Shown: positions 17,832 through 31,590 of the stretch, in pieces
Position numbering within the stretch: the stretch's first letter is position 1
How the letters are laid out: every line of letters starts with the position of its first letter
Assembly (NCBI GenBank): GCA_012511175.1
Contig: JAAZGO010000016.1
Location: forward strand, 1 to 40,034
DNA: 40,034 bases
Reading direction: 5' to 3'
From: Fastidiosipila sp.
GTDB lineage: Bacteria; Bacillota; Clostridia; Saccharofermentanales; DTU023
Position numbers and translations under genes: made by a program
The notes under the pieces: model-generated
Told to the model about the DNA's origin: nothing
Database searches by the model: none
What the model saw: only the letters and a program-made list of their open reading frames with translations

Positions 17832-20414
17832 TTATTCGCTTTCCAGAACCTTTTCTTCTTCTCTTCCAGCGTCCGGCATTCGCCTGCCGACCACCAGATG
17901 TCCCAGGCCGGTGTCAAGATCGATTTCGGCTGTATCCCCTTTGGAAACCGTGCCATCAAGCAGGGCTTCCGAGAAGCGGTCCTCGACTTCAGTCTGAATC
18001 AAGCGGCGGAGCGGGCGGGCTCCATATTGAGGTTCATATCCTTTTTCAGCCAGCCAGTCTTTGGCCCGGCCGGTCACATCGGTCATCAGGCCGATGTCTG
18101 CAATCCGGGCAGACAGGCGGTTGATCATGATGTCAACGATCTTCCGCATGGTCGGACGATCCAGCATCCTGAAGAAGATGATCTCGTCAACCCGATTGAT
18201 AAATTCAGGCGAAAAGGCGCGGTGGAGCTCTTCCATGACCAGATCCCTGGCTTCCTGGTAGGTCTTGCCGCCATAGATCTCTTCTTCCTTGTGATCCGCA
18301 TCTTCTTGATCTTCATGTTCAAAGGCAAAGCCAATCCTCCGGCCCTCGGGGCCCACAAGCAGGCGTGCCCCGATATTGGAGGTCATGATAAGGATGGTGT
18401 TCTTGAAGTCGACGGTCCGGCCCTGGCCATCTGTCAGCCTGCCGTCCTCCAGGATTTGGAGCATGGCATTGAGCACATCAGGGTGGGCTTTTTCGATCTC
18501 GTCAAAAAGGACTACCGAGTAAGGCCTGCGCCGGACTTTTTCCGTCAGCTGGCCGCCTTCGTCGTAACCGACGTAGCCGGGCGGGGCGCCGATCAGCTTG
18601 GACACATCGAATTTTTCCATGTACTCCGACATGTCGATGCGGACCAGGGCATTCTCATTGCCGAACATGGTTTCTGCCAAAGCCTTGGCCAGCTCCGTCT
18701 TTCCAACACCGGTTGTCCCGAGGAAAATGAAGGAACCTGTCGGCCGGAAGGGATCCTTCAGTCCCAGTCTGCCCCGCCGGATGGCCTTGGCCACGGCCGT
18801 GACCGCTTCGTCCTGCCCCAGAACACGTTTTTTCAATTCATCCTCCAGGCGGCGGAGCCGCTCGCTGTCATCCTCAGTCAGGCTCCTGACGGGGATGCTG
18901 GTCCAGCTGGACACAATATCGGCGATCATGTCGGCAGTCAAAACCGGCCAGTCCTCACGGCTGGTGTCCAGGCTGCAATCGTGGAGCTCCTTAAGGCGCT
19001 CCGTCAATTCATCTTCCTGGACCTTGAGATCAGCGGCCCTTTCAAATTCCTCGTCCTTGACGGCTTTTTCCTTTTCCTCGATCACGGCATCAAGTTTCTC
19101 CCGCAGCTGCCGGATCTCATCCGAACCTCCCTCGAGATTGATCCTCAAGCGTGAGGCAGCCTCATCGATCAGGTCGATGGCCTTATCAGGCAAAAACCGG
19201 TCCGTGATGTAGCGGGTTGACAGCTGAACGGCTGCCTCAACCGCCTCGTCCGATATACGGACTCTGTGGTGACACTCATAGTGGGGACGCAGGCCGTACA
19301 AAATCTCAACTGTATCCTCCTCGCCCGGTTCACTGACCATGACGGGCTGGAACCGGCGTTCCAGCGCTGCATCCTTTTCGATGTGCTTGCGGTATTCGTC
19401 CAGAGTGGTCGCCCCAATCACCTGGACCTCGCCCCTGGCCAGCATGGGTTTGAGGATGTTGGAAGCGTCCATGGCACCCTCGGACGCCCCTGCTCCGATA
19501 ATGGTATGGAGCTCATCGATGAAGAGAATGATGTTGCCGGCCTCCACCGCCTCATCGATGCCCTTCTTCAGGCGCTCCTCAAATTCGCCCCTGTATTTCG
19601 ATCCGGCCAGCATACCGCTGAGATCGAGCGAAATAAGGCGTTTGCCCCGCAGGAGGTCGGGCACTTCATCCGAAACGATTTTTTGAGCCAGACCTTCCGT
19701 AATTGCAGTTTTACCAACACCCGGCTCACCGATCAGAACTGGATTGTTCTTGGTCCGGCGGCAGAGAATCTGTTCGATCCGCCGGATCTCCTCCTCCCGA
19801 CCGATGATGGGGTCAAAACGGTCTTCTGCCGCCATCCGGGTCAGGTCGCGGCTGAATTTGTCCAGGTTGGGCGTATCGGAGTCCTTTGTCTCCCGGTCCG
19901 TCCGCACCGATTCGGGACCTCTTCCCTGACCCTGCGGAAACGTTCCCTCCTGGCTGGCGTCCGACAGCCTGCTGTAAAACTGCCTGGGTGATATGCCGAC
20001 TCCCTCCAGGATCCGGACGGCCACACTGTCACCTTCCCGCAAAATCCCCATCAGCAGGTGCTCGGGTTCAATGACGCCGCTTTGCGTCCGTCCTTCTGCC
20101 TCCTTGGCGGCAAGGTTGACAACCAGGCGTGTCCGGGGCGTCATCATGCCGATAATCTGATTGCCGTCAATCTGTTCTGCCTGCTCCGGCGAAACATCGA
20201 CTGGCTGCTTTTGGTTGAGGACAGCCAGATGCCGGTTGATGGTCTGCGCGTCCAGTCCGGCCTGGGCCAGCAGGTCGCTGGCGGTGCCGGCGCGTTCGGC
20301 GATGATGCCTGCAAGCAGGTGCTCCGTTCCGATGTAGCCTGTCTCAAAGGATCGGGCCGTCACCCAGGCCGATCCCAGTGCCTCCCCGGATCTTCTTGAA
20401 AAACGTATCATCAT
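17832..20414 (-). CDS. clpC: ATP-dependent protease unfoldase ClpC
   Basis: This 860-residue Hsp100 AAA+ unfoldase delivers arginine-phosphorylated and adaptor-bound proteins to ClpP. Two Clp_N repeats occupy about residues 1-145. NBD1 has Walker A GEPGVGKT (229-236) and Walker B ILFIDE (297-302). The middle domain includes a UVR-like stretch (about 445-475). NBD2 has Walker A GTTGVGKT (566-573) and Walker B VVLFDE (634-639). The ClpP-binding loop appears as IGF (694-696). The first ATG has GGGGGAT upstream; the next codon is also ATG and could be the real start. It is the last gene of ctsR-mcsA-mcsB-clpC. clpP is not in the window. Confidence 0.96.
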   Translation of the reverse strand: MMIRFSRRSGEALGSAWVTARSFETGYIGTEHLLAGIIAERAGTASDLLAQAGLDAQTINRHLAVLNQKQPVDVSPEQAEQIDGNQIIGMMTPRTRLVVNLAAKEAEGRTQSGVIEPEHLLMGILREGDSVAVRILEGVGISPRQFYSRLSDASQEGTFPQGQGRGPESVRTDRETKDSDTPNLDKFSRDLTRMAAEDRFDPIIGREEEIRRIEQILCRRTKNNPVLIGEPGVGKTAITEGLAQKIVSDEVPDLLRGKRLISLDLSGMLAGSKYRGEFEERLKKGIDEAVEAGNIILFIDELHTIIGAGASEGAMDASNILKPMLARGEVQVIGATTLDEYRKHIEKDAALERRFQPVMVSEPGEEDTVEILYGLRPHYECHHRVRISDEAVEAAVQLSTRYITDRFLPDKAIDLIDEAASRLRINLEGGSDEIRQLREKLDAVIEEKEKAVKDEEFERAADLKVQEDELTERLKELHDCSLDTSREDWPVLTADMIADIVSSWTSIPVRSLTEDDSERLRRLEDELKKRVLGQDEAVTAVAKAIRRGRLGLKDPFRPTGSFIFLGTTGVGKTELAKALAETMFGNENALVRIDMSEYMEKFDVSKLIGAPPGYVGYDEGGQLTEKVRRRPYSVVLFDEIEKAHPDVLNAMLQILEDGRLTDGQGRTVDFKNTILIMTSNIGARLLVGPEGRRIGFAFEHEDQEDADHKEEEIYGGKTYQEARDLVMEELHRAFSPEFINRVDEIIFFRMLDRPTMRKIVDIMINRLSARIADIGLMTDVTGRAKDWLAEKGYEPQYGARPLRRLIQTEVEDRFSEALLDGTVSKGDTAEIDLDTGLGHLVVGRRMPDAGREEEKVLESE

Positions 20415-20445
20415 TTTTTTATCCCCCGTAAACTAAGATTTCTTG

Positions 20446-21480
20446 CTAAGCTCGTTTTTCCAGCAGCGCCTGCCGGATAAGGGCAGCCCGCGCCTGATCC
20501 CTCTCCCTTTCATCCATAGGTTTACCGGCTCCCTGCTGGATGGCGCCTTCTCCTGTTTCAGTCATCAGTGACTGGATCAGGCCATAGTCCGGCATGCCCT
20601 CAAGTCCCAATTCCCTGCCCAGCCGGACAAGGGAAAGGAGTTTCATGGCTTCCTGGGATGTCATCAGGCGGGCTTGGGTTAGAAGACCCATGGCCCGGCC
20701 GACTTCATCCTCCAAAGCGGCAGGATCACGGTCATAGAGCATCCGCCTGGTTTTCCGCTCTTCCCGGGCCAGGTCAATGACAAGCCGGCCCAGATCGGTC
20801 AGAATGCTTTCTGCCGTGACACCCAGGGTGACCTGGTTGGACAGCTGGATCATATCGGCCCTGGCATCGGTCCCCTCACCTTCCGCCCCCCTCAGGACAA
20901 AACCCGCCTTAGAGAGTTTTTCCGCCAGGGGCCGGATGACCCCGGACCGGATCAGGCCCGGGACATGGAGCATGACAGAAGCCCGCATGCCGGTTCCGGT
21001 ATTGGTCGGGCAAGCAGTCAAGTAACCCAGGCGCTCATTTTTCGCGAAAGGCAGCCGGCTTTCCAGCGAGGCGGCGCATTGGCTGACCGTGTCTGCAGTT
21101 TCGTCCAGGCGGAGCCCCGCGCTGACCGCGTAAAGTCGCAGGTGGTCTTCCTCGTTGACCAGGATGCCCGATGCTTCTCCCGGAAAAAGAAGCAGGGCTT
21201 TGCCTTTCTTGCCAACCAGCATCCCCCGGCTGATGATCCGCCGTTCGGCCAGGGCCAGGGATTCAATGGCCCCCAACCCCTCCAGCTCAACAATGAGTGG
21301 TTTTTCACCCGAAGTCAGGCAGAGGGCCCGGAAGGCTTCAATCACTTTACCCTTGACATAGTCCAGCTCGTCCGCTTTCAGCCGCCAGGGAAAAGGCGTA
21401 TTCGCCAGGTTTCTGGCCAACCTGACGCGGGTGGAGATGACCACATCACTGACAGGACCCTCTTCCAGGTACCAGGCCAT
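20446..21480 (-). CDS. mcsB: Protein arginine kinase McsB
   Basis: This 344-residue phosphagen-kinase-fold enzyme phosphorylates arginines on misfolded proteins, marking them for ClpCP, and on CtsR. It shows STRVRLARN (16-24), NEEDHLR (109-115) and the loop CPTNTGTGMRAS with the conserved Cys157. The C-terminal RDQARA matches the RDxxRA phospho-arginine sensor described for McsB. It overlaps the mcsA stop by one base (TGATG), so the activator and kinase are translationally coupled. clpC follows after 31 bases. Confidence 0.96.
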   Translation of the reverse strand: MAWYLEEGPVSDVVISTRVRLARNLANTPFPWRLKADELDYVKGKVIEAFRALCLTSGEKPLIVELEGLGAIESLALAERRIISRGMLVGKKGKALLLFPGEASGILVNEEDHLRLYAVSAGLRLDETADTVSQCAASLESRLPFAKNERLGYLTACPTNTGTGMRASVMLHVPGLIRSGVIRPLAEKLSKAGFVLRGAEGEGTDARADMIQLSNQVTLGVTAESILTDLGRLVIDLAREERKTRRMLYDRDPAALEDEVGRAMGLLTQARLMTSQEAMKLLSLVRLGRELGLEGMPDYGLIQSLMTETGEGAIQQGAGKPMDERERDQARAALIRQALLEKRA

Positions 21481-21986
21481 CAGTCTTCGCCTTCTTTCTG
21501 CGCTTCATGCGCCCGGATCCGGTCTCTGATTTTGGCAGCTTCTTCATAAGCTTCATCCTCGATGGCCCGGGCGAGTTTTTTTCGCAGATCCGTGACCTCT
21601 GCCGGCAGGTCTTCTTTTTCCATAGGCTCGATGTGACGGGTATGACCCTGTACCCGCCGGAAAACAGGTTCCAGCACCGCGGCAAAAGTGTCGTAGCATT
21701 GCCCGCAGCCCAATAAACCGCTTTCCCTCAACTCGCGCTCAGTTTCTCCGCAGGAGGGACATACCCGCCGCGCTGGCCCCCTGTGCGGGGAGCCCGGGTA
21801 ACTGGGATAACCGAAGAGGGAAGGTCCCGGCAGGATGGAACCGAAGAGATCCTCCCACCAGGAGTCCGCACCTTGTCCGGGAGCCGCCGCACACCGGTCA
21901 CACAGGAATTCCGTCCGCTCCTGGCCATTGACGGCCCGGGTCACCCGGACGGTCGCCAGCCGCTGCCCGCACTTTTGGCACAGCAT
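21480..21986 (-). CDS. mcsA: McsA, zinc-binding activator of McsB
   Basis: This 168-residue protein activates McsB and takes part in the stress response. Cys pairs are at C3/C6, C29/C32, C76/C79 and C94/C97, enough for two zinc sites. A C-terminal UVR domain lies at about residues 131-165 (LRKKLARAIEDEAYEEAAKIRDR in part). The Gly/Pro-rich linker at 36-72 is variable in the family. Only two bases separate it from ctsR, so it is clearly in the same operon. Confidence 0.95.
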   Translation of the reverse strand: MLCQKCGQRLATVRVTRAVNGQERTEFLCDRCAAAPGQGADSWWEDLFGSILPGPSLFGYPSYPGSPHRGPARRVCPSCGETERELRESGLLGCGQCYDTFAAVLEPVFRRVQGHTRHIEPMEKEDLPAEVTDLRKKLARAIEDEAYEEAAKIRDRIRAHEAQKEGED

Positions 21987-21988
21987 GC

Positions 21989-22471
21989 CTATTCCTCCTT
22001 CTGGGCGGCAAGCCCCGTCAGCATCTGCCGGAAAAGGTCGGACCGCACACGGCTGCGCATGGGCAGGCTGATCTGCCTCAAGCTGGCATCCGATAGGGAG
22101 GCTTTCATGAGGAGAAGCATTTTCCTGGGGACCAGCTCCAGCTCCATCAGCTGATTGATCATGACATTGGCCTCATGCTGACTGAGCTGATCGGAGACCG
22201 ACCGGGCCAGATGCATCAGGTATTCGGCTTCCTCGGAATAGGGCACCCGGGTAATCCGGACGTAGCCGGACCCGCCCCTGCGGCTCTCTACCATGTAACC
22301 CTGCCGGTGGCTGAAGCGGGTCGTGATCACGTAGGTGATCTGGGAGGGTGCCACCTGAAGTTCAGAAGCAAACGCGTTGCGGGACAGCTCACAGGAACCG
22401 TCCTGCTCTTCAATTAAATCGAGAATCACTTTTTCGATCATGTCCGTCAAACTGCTCATGCCTGCCGCCAT
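21989..22471 (-). CDS. ctsR: Transcriptional repressor CtsR
   Basis: This 160-residue dimeric repressor of class III heat-shock genes (clp genes and its own operon) is itself controlled by heat and by McsB. The N-terminal winged helix includes APSQITYVITTRF. The glycine-rich wing ESRRGGSGYVRI contains the thermosensing tetraglycine-like region, here RGGSGY instead of RGGGGY. The C-terminal dimerisation domain ends near residue 155. The start is either the ATG at 22471 or the in-frame ATG at 22459 (MSSL), which resembles other CtsR N-termini; neither has a good Shine-Dalgarno. Confidence 0.94.
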   Translation of the reverse strand: MAAGMSSLTDMIEKVILDLIEEQDGSCELSRNAFASELQVAPSQITYVITTRFSHRQGYMVESRRGGSGYVRITRVPYSEEAEYLMHLARSVSDQLSQHEANVMINQLMELELVPRKMLLLMKASLSDASLRQISLPMRSRVRSDLFRQMLTGLAAQKEE

Positions 22472-22484
22472 TTCTTCAATAGAC

Positions 22485-22501
22485 TTATACTATCTTTGAC
22501 T
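22485..22501 (-). promoter_or_regulatory. CtsR operator-like direct repeat
   Basis: The minus strand reads AGTCAAA-GAT-AGTATAA. The known CtsR box is RGTCAAA-NAN-RGTCAAA. The first half matches perfectly, the spacer fits, and the second half matches 5 of 7. It lies just downstream of the -10 element, over the predicted transcription start, where bound CtsR would block initiation. This supports autoregulation. Confidence 0.75.
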
Positions 22502-22504
22502 TTC

Positions 22505-22533
22505 ATTTTATAATGAAAGGTCTCAGGGGTCAA
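22505..22533 (-). promoter_or_regulatory. Promoter of the ctsR-mcsA-mcsB-clpC operon
   Basis: On the minus strand, -35 TTGACC (22528-22533), a 17-bp spacer and -10 TAAAAT (22505-22510) are visible. A perfect 8-bp inverted repeat (CTTTCATT/AATGAAAG, 22500-22519) overlaps the -10. The predicted start is near 22498, inside the CtsR-box-like site. Confidence 0.8.
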
Positions 22534-22575
22534 GAACAAACGAACATCACTTCAGCTGACCTGCGCCCGCTTCCC

Positions 22576-23616
22576 TCACAGGGAATCCAGAAAACGATCC
22601 AGGGCCTCGTCTCCTTCAATCCTTCTGACCGGAACACCGTGGCTTTTTAAAAAGGCCTCGAATTGAGCCTGATGCTTGCGGGCGGTATCTTCCATGATAC
22701 TCAAATTATCTGGATCGTAAGCTGCGGACATGTCGGGGAAATCATTGGGCAGGCCGCATTGCTTCAGCTTGCTGTCCAGTTCATCGGAATACTCCAGGAC
22801 AGAAAAGAGAACCGTATAAGGATCGCCGGTCCGGCAGGCATGAAAGATTTTATTGTAGCTCTGTATCATTTCTTCATACCAACCTTCAAAGGCTTCCGCC
22901 ACCGGGCCCGGCGAAAGAGATTCCTTCAGCACTTGATCGATCAGGCAATTGGTTTCATCCAAAATTTTCTCACAGGCAGATTGGACGGACTGGATATCTT
23001 TTGCGAAAAATACTTCATCAGAGAGCCCGGCAAAACCACTGGGAATCAGGGGCATGGCGAGCAATTCATCTTTTAGGTGCTTCCTGCCCCTTATAATCAT
23101 GGACTGATTTAAAAGCGCGAGCGCCTGGGACAGGGAATCAATCATGCGGATTGCAGCCAGACGGACCTGCGATAAAGACCCCGCGGTCCGGGCTTTGAAA
23201 TACTCTTTGAATGATGAATCGAGCATCCGGCGCGAATGGCTGAGAAATTTTTCTTTGTCAGATGTATCAGAGGCTCTTAATTTCAGTTCATTGAACCGGC
23301 TCAAATCCTGCTGTGTGCTGAAAAACAGGACCTCCCCCTCTGTAATAATCGAACTCACAGGCTCTGCATGACTGGCGATTCTTTCAAGTCTTTCCCACGG
23401 CAGAGCCCACAAATCGAAACCAATTCCATCAAGAATGAAGGTAGAGGCCAGGTCAAGGCCCCGTTTTGTTTTAGGGACGAAATACAGATCCAAATCGGAA
23501 AACCCGTTCGTATCCCCATAAACAAAGGAGCCGTACAGATGGACGATTGCCACATCATCCCGATAATCCCTTTCAATCTTATTCAGCAGTTTATCCTTCA
23601 GTTTATTCAAGTCCAC
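22576..23616 (-). CDS. Nucleotidyltransferase-fold protein of unknown function
   Basis: The N-terminus is a polymerase-beta-type (MNT-like) nucleotidyltransferase domain: GSFVYG (29-34), then SDLDLYF with Asp41 and Asp43, and a third acidic residue Asp68 in FDLWAL. The motif thus keeps all metal-binding positions. The rest, to residue 346, is helical, resembling the accessory region of stand-alone nucleotidyltransferases. The GTG start at 23616 is chosen because CGGAGG lies five bases upstream; a longer in-frame ATG at 23694 would run through the rpoC-downstream hairpin. The substrate is unknown: antibiotic, tRNA and protein targets are all possible. No HEPN-like antitoxin partner is adjacent. 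Confidence 0.75.
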   Translation of the reverse strand: MDLNKLKDKLLNKIERDYRDDVAIVHLYGSFVYGDTNGFSDLDLYFVPKTKRGLDLASTFILDGIGFDLWALPWERLERIASHAEPVSSIITEGEVLFFSTQQDLSRFNELKLRASDTSDKEKFLSHSRRMLDSSFKEYFKARTAGSLSQVRLAAIRMIDSLSQALALLNQSMIIRGRKHLKDELLAMPLIPSGFAGLSDEVFFAKDIQSVQSACEKILDETNCLIDQVLKESLSPGPVAEAFEGWYEEMIQSYNKIFHACRTGDPYTVLFSVLEYSDELDSKLKQCGLPNDFPDMSAAYDPDNLSIMEDTARKHQAQFEAFLKSHGVPVRRIEGDEALDRFLDSL

Positions 23617-23676
23617 GGAAACCTCCGGAGAAAACAAAACGATTCCGGACAAAGAATCAAAAGGCCGGGAAACTGT

Positions 23677-23704
23677 GGGCGGTGCCGTTTTCACAGCACC
23701 GCCC
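23677..23704. terminator. GC-rich hairpin downstream of rpoC
   Basis: A perfect 9-bp stem (GGGCGGTGC/GCACCGCCC) with a 10-base loop lies between the rpoC stop and the nucleotidyltransferase gene. There is no clear T-run on the minus strand, so it may only attenuate transcription or protect the 3' end. Confidence 0.5.
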
Positions 23705-23764
23705 TATCTTTCGTGTCTGTCCTTATCCGGGCCGGGCCGGCTTCAATGCAGCCAGGAAAACCGG

Positions 23765-27565
<3,801 letters not shown>

Positions 27566-27582
27566 GACTCGACCTCTCTCCA

Positions 27583-30500
27583 TTATGCTTCAACCTCAAC
27601 TTGTTCGTATTCTGCCTCCGCTTCTTCATCCGGAGCCTGGTCACTGACCACCGCCCCTTCAGAGTCAAGGACACCATCCGTGAATCCCTCTTCGCCGAAA
27701 GCCTCTTCATCCGCGTCCAGGGCGGCTTCTTCGCCAAGCAGATTGAGCAGGGTCCGGTCGGTTACCGTCTCCTCGTCTTCCACGTCACCGCTGTCGGGAA
27801 TATCCATCTCCTCATTCTCCTCGGACAGGATATGGACGTCCAGTGACAGAGACTGCAGTTCCTTGACCAACACTTTAAAGGCCTCGGGAACTCCCGGTTC
27901 GGGAATATTCTCACCCTTGACGATGGCCTCATAGGTCTTGGTCCTGCCCCAGATGTCATCCGATTTGACGGTCAGGATCTCCTGGAGTGTATAGGCCGCA
28001 CCGTAAGCTTCGAGCGCCCAGACCTCCATCTCACCGAACCGCTGTCCGCCAAACTGAGCCTTGCCGCCCAGGGGCTGCTGGGTAACCAGCGAGTAAGGCC
28101 CGATCGAGCGGGCGTGGATTTTGTCATCAACCAGATGGAGCAGTTTCAGGTAGTACATGATGCCGACGGTGACCCGGTTCTCGAACGCTTCCCCTGTTCT
28201 GCCGTCGTAAAGTATGGTCTTGCCGTCTGTATCCATGCCGGCTGCCTTGAAGGCCTCGACCACATCCTGTTCATCGGCCCCGTCAAAGACGGGCGTGGCA
28301 ATCTTATAGCCCAGCTTGTCCGCCGCGGCACCCAGATGCAGTTCAAGCAACTGACCCACGTTCATTCGCGAGGGAACGCCGAGCGGGTTCAAAACAATGT
28401 CAAGCGGTGTGCCGTCGGGCAGGAAGGGCATGTCCTCCTCGGGGAGAATTTTCGATACAACACCCTTGTTGCCGTGCCGCCCAGCCATCTTGTCACCGAC
28501 CGAGATCTTCCGCTTCTGCGCCACGTAGACCCGGACCAGCTTGGTCACGCCGTGTTTCAACTGTTCATCGTTGTCACGCGTAAAGGTCTTGATATCGACC
28601 ACCACGCCTGATTCTCCGTGGGGGACCCGGACCGAGGTGTCACGGACCTCGCGGATTTTCTCACCGAAGATGGCCCGGTAAAGGCGCTCTTCGGGCGTCA
28701 GTTCTGTTTCGCCCTTGGGCGTCACTTTGCCGACCAGGATGTCACCGGCGTGAACTTCGGCGCCGATTCGGACGACACCCTCTTCATCCAGATCCCGCAG
28801 GGCATCGTCGGCCACGTTGGGAATTTCACGCGTAATTTCCTCGGGTCCCAGCTTGGTATCGCGGGCCTCGCATTCATATTCCGTGATGTGAATGGAAGTG
28901 TAGACATCGTCGCGGACCAGGCGTTCATTCAGGAGAATGGCGTCTTCAAAGTTGTAGCCTTCCCACATCATGAAACCGATCAGGACGTTGCGGCCAAGCG
29001 CCAGCTCTCCCTGATCCGTTGACGGTCCGTCAGCGATGATTTCGCCCGCCTCAATGCGATCACCCACGCTCACGAGCGGGCGCTGGTTAATGCAGGTTCC
29101 CTGATTGGACCGGTCGTATTTCTTGAGCTGATAGGTGGTGACGGCTTGATCATCAGTCCTGACGCGGATCAGGTCACCCGCCACGTGTTCGACTACGCCG
29201 CCTTTCGAGGCGATGACACAGACACCGGAATCCTTGGCAGCCCTGTACTCCATGCCTGTCCCGATAATAGGTGATTCGGTCTTGATCAGGGGAACGGCCT
29301 GGCGCTGCATGTTGGAGCCCATCAGAGCCCGGTTGGCGTCATCGTTGCCCAAGAAGGGAATCAGTGAAGTTGCGACGGAAACCAGCTGCTTGGGTGACAC
29401 GTCCATCAGATCGACCCGGTCGGGGTCGAGCTCGAAGAACTCGTCGCGGAAGCGGCAGGAGATTTTTTTACCGATGAAATGGCCTTCCTCGTCAAGCGGT
29501 TCATTGGCCTGGGCGATGTAATAGCGGTCTTCCTCGTCAGCTGTCAGGTAACGGACTTCGCCGGTCACCACCCCCGCCGCTTTATCGTAGACCCGGTAAG
29601 GGGTCTCAAGAAAACCGTAGCGGTTAACCCGGGCGTAAGTGGCAAGCGAGTTGATCAGTCCGATATTGGGTCCTTCCGGCGTTTCGATGGGGCACATGCG
29701 CCCGTAATGGGAGGAATGGACGTCACGGACTTCAAAGTTGGCCCGCTCGCGCGAAAGGCCTCCCGGACCCAGCGCGGACAAACGGCGTTTATGGGTCATT
29801 TCTGCCAGCGGATTGGGCTGATCCAGAAACTGCGACAGCTGGCTGGAGCCGAAAAATTCCTTAATGGCCGCAGAGATGGGCCGGGTATTGACGATATCCT
29901 TGGGAGCGGCCGCCTTGATGTCGGGAATGGTCTGCATCCGCTCGCGGACGACACGATCCATGCGGGAGAAGCCGATTCGCATCTGGTTTTGGAGCAGTTC
30001 GCCCACCGAGCGGATCCGGCGGTTGCCCAGGTGGTCAATGTCATCACCTTCGCCGACCCCGTATTCAAGACCGATGTAGTAACTCATCACGGCCAGAATA
30101 TCGTGCAGGGTCAGATGATGGGGAATTAGCTCCTGCCTGCGCGCAGCAAGCTGCTGACGCAGGAAGTCGGCAGGCTCGGCTGCCTCTGCTGCTTCCTCAA
30201 CAATTTCCCGCAAGACGGGCGTGTAAACTGATTCAGTGATTCCGGCTCCGTCGTAATCAATGTTTTCAGCGATCTCGCTGCCAAAAAAGCGCGTCAGGTA
30301 TTTTTTGGCTTCAACCCGCTCGTTCCCGACCACACGAAGCTGGTGTTCGAACTGGGTTACCGTATCGCCTGCCCGGTGGATTGGGTAGACATCAACCGAA
30401 TTAATGCCCGCCTGCTGGATGGCTTCGGCTGCTTCCGCCGTGATAATCTCATCTGCCAGGGCCAGCACTTCGCCATCACTGGTGATAATATCCGCAGCTG

Positions 30501-31368
30501 CCAGATGGCCGGCCAAGCGGGAAGCAAGGGCCAATTTCTTGTTCAGCTTGTAAATTCCGACCTTGGCCAGGTCATAGCGGTTTGGCTGGAAAAAGTTGTT
30601 ATGAAGCAGGGTCTGGGCTCCCTCGCGGGTATAGACCTCGCCGGGGCGCAACTTGCGGAAAAGTTCCTGCAACCCCTCATCGCTGGTCTTGCAGCCGTCC
30701 TTTTGCATGGTCATGAGCAGAGACTCTTCACTGCCCAGGACATCAATGATCTCCTCATCTGTTCCAATGCCGAGAGCGCGCAGGAGAATGGTCAAATGAA
30801 ATTTGCGCTGGCGGTCAACCCTCACCCAGAGGATGCGCTTGGAGTCGGATTCGAACTCGATCCAGGCACCGCGGTTGGGAATAACCTGGGCCGTATAAAG
30901 TTCCACCTCACTCTTGTCGCGGATGATATCGAAGTAAGCACCCGGCGAGCGGACCAGCTGGCTGATGATCACCCGCTCGGCCCCGTTAATGATGAAGCTT
31001 CCTGTTTCCGTCATCAGCGGAAACTCGCCGATGAATACGTCCTGTGTCTTGATGTCATCGTTGACACGGTCATGAAGCTGAACCTTCATATAGAGTTTTG
31101 CTGCGTAATTGGAATCTCTTTCTTTGCATTCTTCAATTGAATAGGTTGGATTGTCGATGTCGAAGTCACGACCGACAAAAGAAAGTTCGATATCGCCTGA
31201 AAAGTCAGTAATGGGCGACGATTCCTGAAGGACCTCCATCAGCCCCTCTTCAACAAACCATCTGTAACTGCTTTTCTGGATTTCAAGTAAATCCGGGATA
31301 TCGAGGATTTCGTCAATCTTTGAGTACGACATTCTTTGCACTCGTCCGTATTGAACGGGCTTTATCAT
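27583..31368 (-). CDS. rpoB: RNA polymerase subunit beta
   Basis: This 1261-residue subunit begins [12 protein letters not shown], like other Bacillota beta subunits. The rifampicin region reads [16 protein letters not shown] and [13 protein letters not shown] at residues 508-536, which happens to follow E. coli numbering: Gln513, Asp516, His526, Arg529 and Ser531 are kept, and residue 518 is Pro. The C-terminal 80 residues are a very acidic tail. The ATG has GAGGTG seven bases upstream. The promoter is at 31531-31559. rplJ-rplL, usually just upstream, are absent here. Confidence 0.97.
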   Translation of the reverse strand: MIKPVQYGRVQRMSYSKIDEILDIPDLLEIQKSSYRWFVEEGLMEVLQESSPITDFSGDIELSFVGRDFDIDNPTYSIEECKERDSNYAAKLYMKVQLHDRVNDDIKTQDVFIGEFPLMTETGSFIINGAERVIISQLVRSPGAYFDIIRDKSEVELYTAQVIPNRGAWIEFESDSKRILWVRVDRQRKFHLTILLRALGIGTDEEIIDVLGSEESLLMTMQKDGCKTSDEGLQELFRKLRPGEVYTREGAQTLLHNNFFQPNRYDLAKVGIYKLNKKLALASRLAGHLAAADIITSDGEVLALADEIITAEAAEAIQQAGINSVDVYPIHRAGDTVTQFEHQLRVVGNERVEAKKYLTRFFGSEIAENIDYDGAGITESVYTPVLREIVEEAAEAAEPADFLRQQLAARRQELIPHHLTLHDILAVMSYYIGLEYGVGEGDDIDHLGNRRIRSVGELLQNQMRIGFSRMDRVVRERMQTIPDIKAAAPKDIVNTRPISAAIKEFFGSSQLSQFLDQPNPLAEMTHKRRLSALGPGGLSRERANFEVRDVHSSHYGRMCPIETPEGPNIGLINSLATYARVNRYGFLETPYRVYDKAAGVVTGEVRYLTADEEDRYYIAQANEPLDEEGHFIGKKISCRFRDEFFELDPDRVDLMDVSPKQLVSVATSLIPFLGNDDANRALMGSNMQRQAVPLIKTESPIIGTGMEYRAAKDSGVCVIASKGGVVEHVAGDLIRVRTDDQAVTTYQLKKYDRSNQGTCINQRPLVSVGDRIEAGEIIADGPSTDQGELALGRNVLIGFMMWEGYNFEDAILLNERLVRDDVYTSIHITEYECEARDTKLGPEEITREIPNVADDALRDLDEEGVVRIGAEVHAGDILVGKVTPKGETELTPEERLYRAIFGEKIREVRDTSVRVPHGESGVVVDIKTFTRDNDEQLKHGVTKLVRVYVAQKRKISVGDKMAGRHGNKGVVSKILPEEDMPFLPDGTPLDIVLNPLGVPSRMNVGQLLELHLGAAADKLGYKIATPVFDGADEQDVVEAFKAAGMDTDGKTILYDGRTGEAFENRVTVGIMYYLKLLHLVDDKIHARSIGPYSLVTQQPLGGKAQFGGQRFGEMEVWALEAYGAAYTLQEILTVKSDDIWGRTKTYEAIVKGENIPEPGVPEAFKVLVKELQSLSLDVHILSEENEEMDIPDSGDVEDEETVTDRTLLNLLGEEAALDADEEAFGEEGFTDGVLDSEGAVVSDQAPDEEAEAEYEQVEVEA

Positions 31369-31424
31369 CAGCGCTCACCTCACAAATCGAACCGGCTTGT
31401 TTCGCTCGCATCGCCTATCCGGCC

Positions 31425-31452
31425 TTGACGATGCTTGGTCACGTGATATAAT
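31425..31452 (+). promoter_or_regulatory. Probable murT-gatD promoter
   Basis: On the plus strand, -35 TTGACG (31425-31430), a 16-bp spacer and a perfect -10 TATAAT (31447-31452) are visible. Transcription would start near 31459, giving a leader of about 130 bases before the murT GTG. It faces the rpoB promoter, so the two transcripts would overlap. Confidence 0.7.
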
Positions 31453-31473
31453 TGCATCATCGCAGGGCTGGTG

Positions 31474-31492
31474 AACCACAGGTTCTGTGGTT
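31474..31492. promoter_or_regulatory. Perfect palindrome between the rpoB and murT promoters
   Basis: AACCACAG-GTT-CTGTGGTT is a perfect 8-bp inverted repeat with a three-base centre. It lies downstream of both facing promoters, inside both predicted leaders. It could be a repressor operator or an RNA hairpin present in either transcript. There is no T-run, so it is not a simple terminator. Confidence 0.6.
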
Positions 31493-31530
31493 GTTGGCAC
31501 GCAAAAACAGCGCCGGCGACACATCGAACC

Positions 31531-31559
31531 ATTCTAGCATGCTTTGATTTCCGGGTCAA
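31531..31559 (-). promoter_or_regulatory. rpoBC promoter
   Basis: On the minus strand, -35 TTGACC (31554-31559), a 17-bp spacer and an extended -10 TGCTAGAAT (-10 hexamer at 31531-31536) are visible. Transcription would start near 31524, leaving a leader of about 155 bases before rpoB. The same CATGCTAGAATGG string occurs before folD. Confidence 0.82.
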
Positions 31560-31590
31560 CAGCTTTTTTTATTTTGGGAAAGAGATTGAT

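Noticed and set aside
17826-19154. 442-codon plus-strand open frame
   Set aside because: It is antisense to clpC and has no recognisable motifs.
31471-31590. N-terminal extension of murT from the upstream ATG
   Set aside because: It would cover the rpoB promoter and the palindrome. The extra 40 residues do not resemble MurT, while the GTG at 31591 gives a family-like start.
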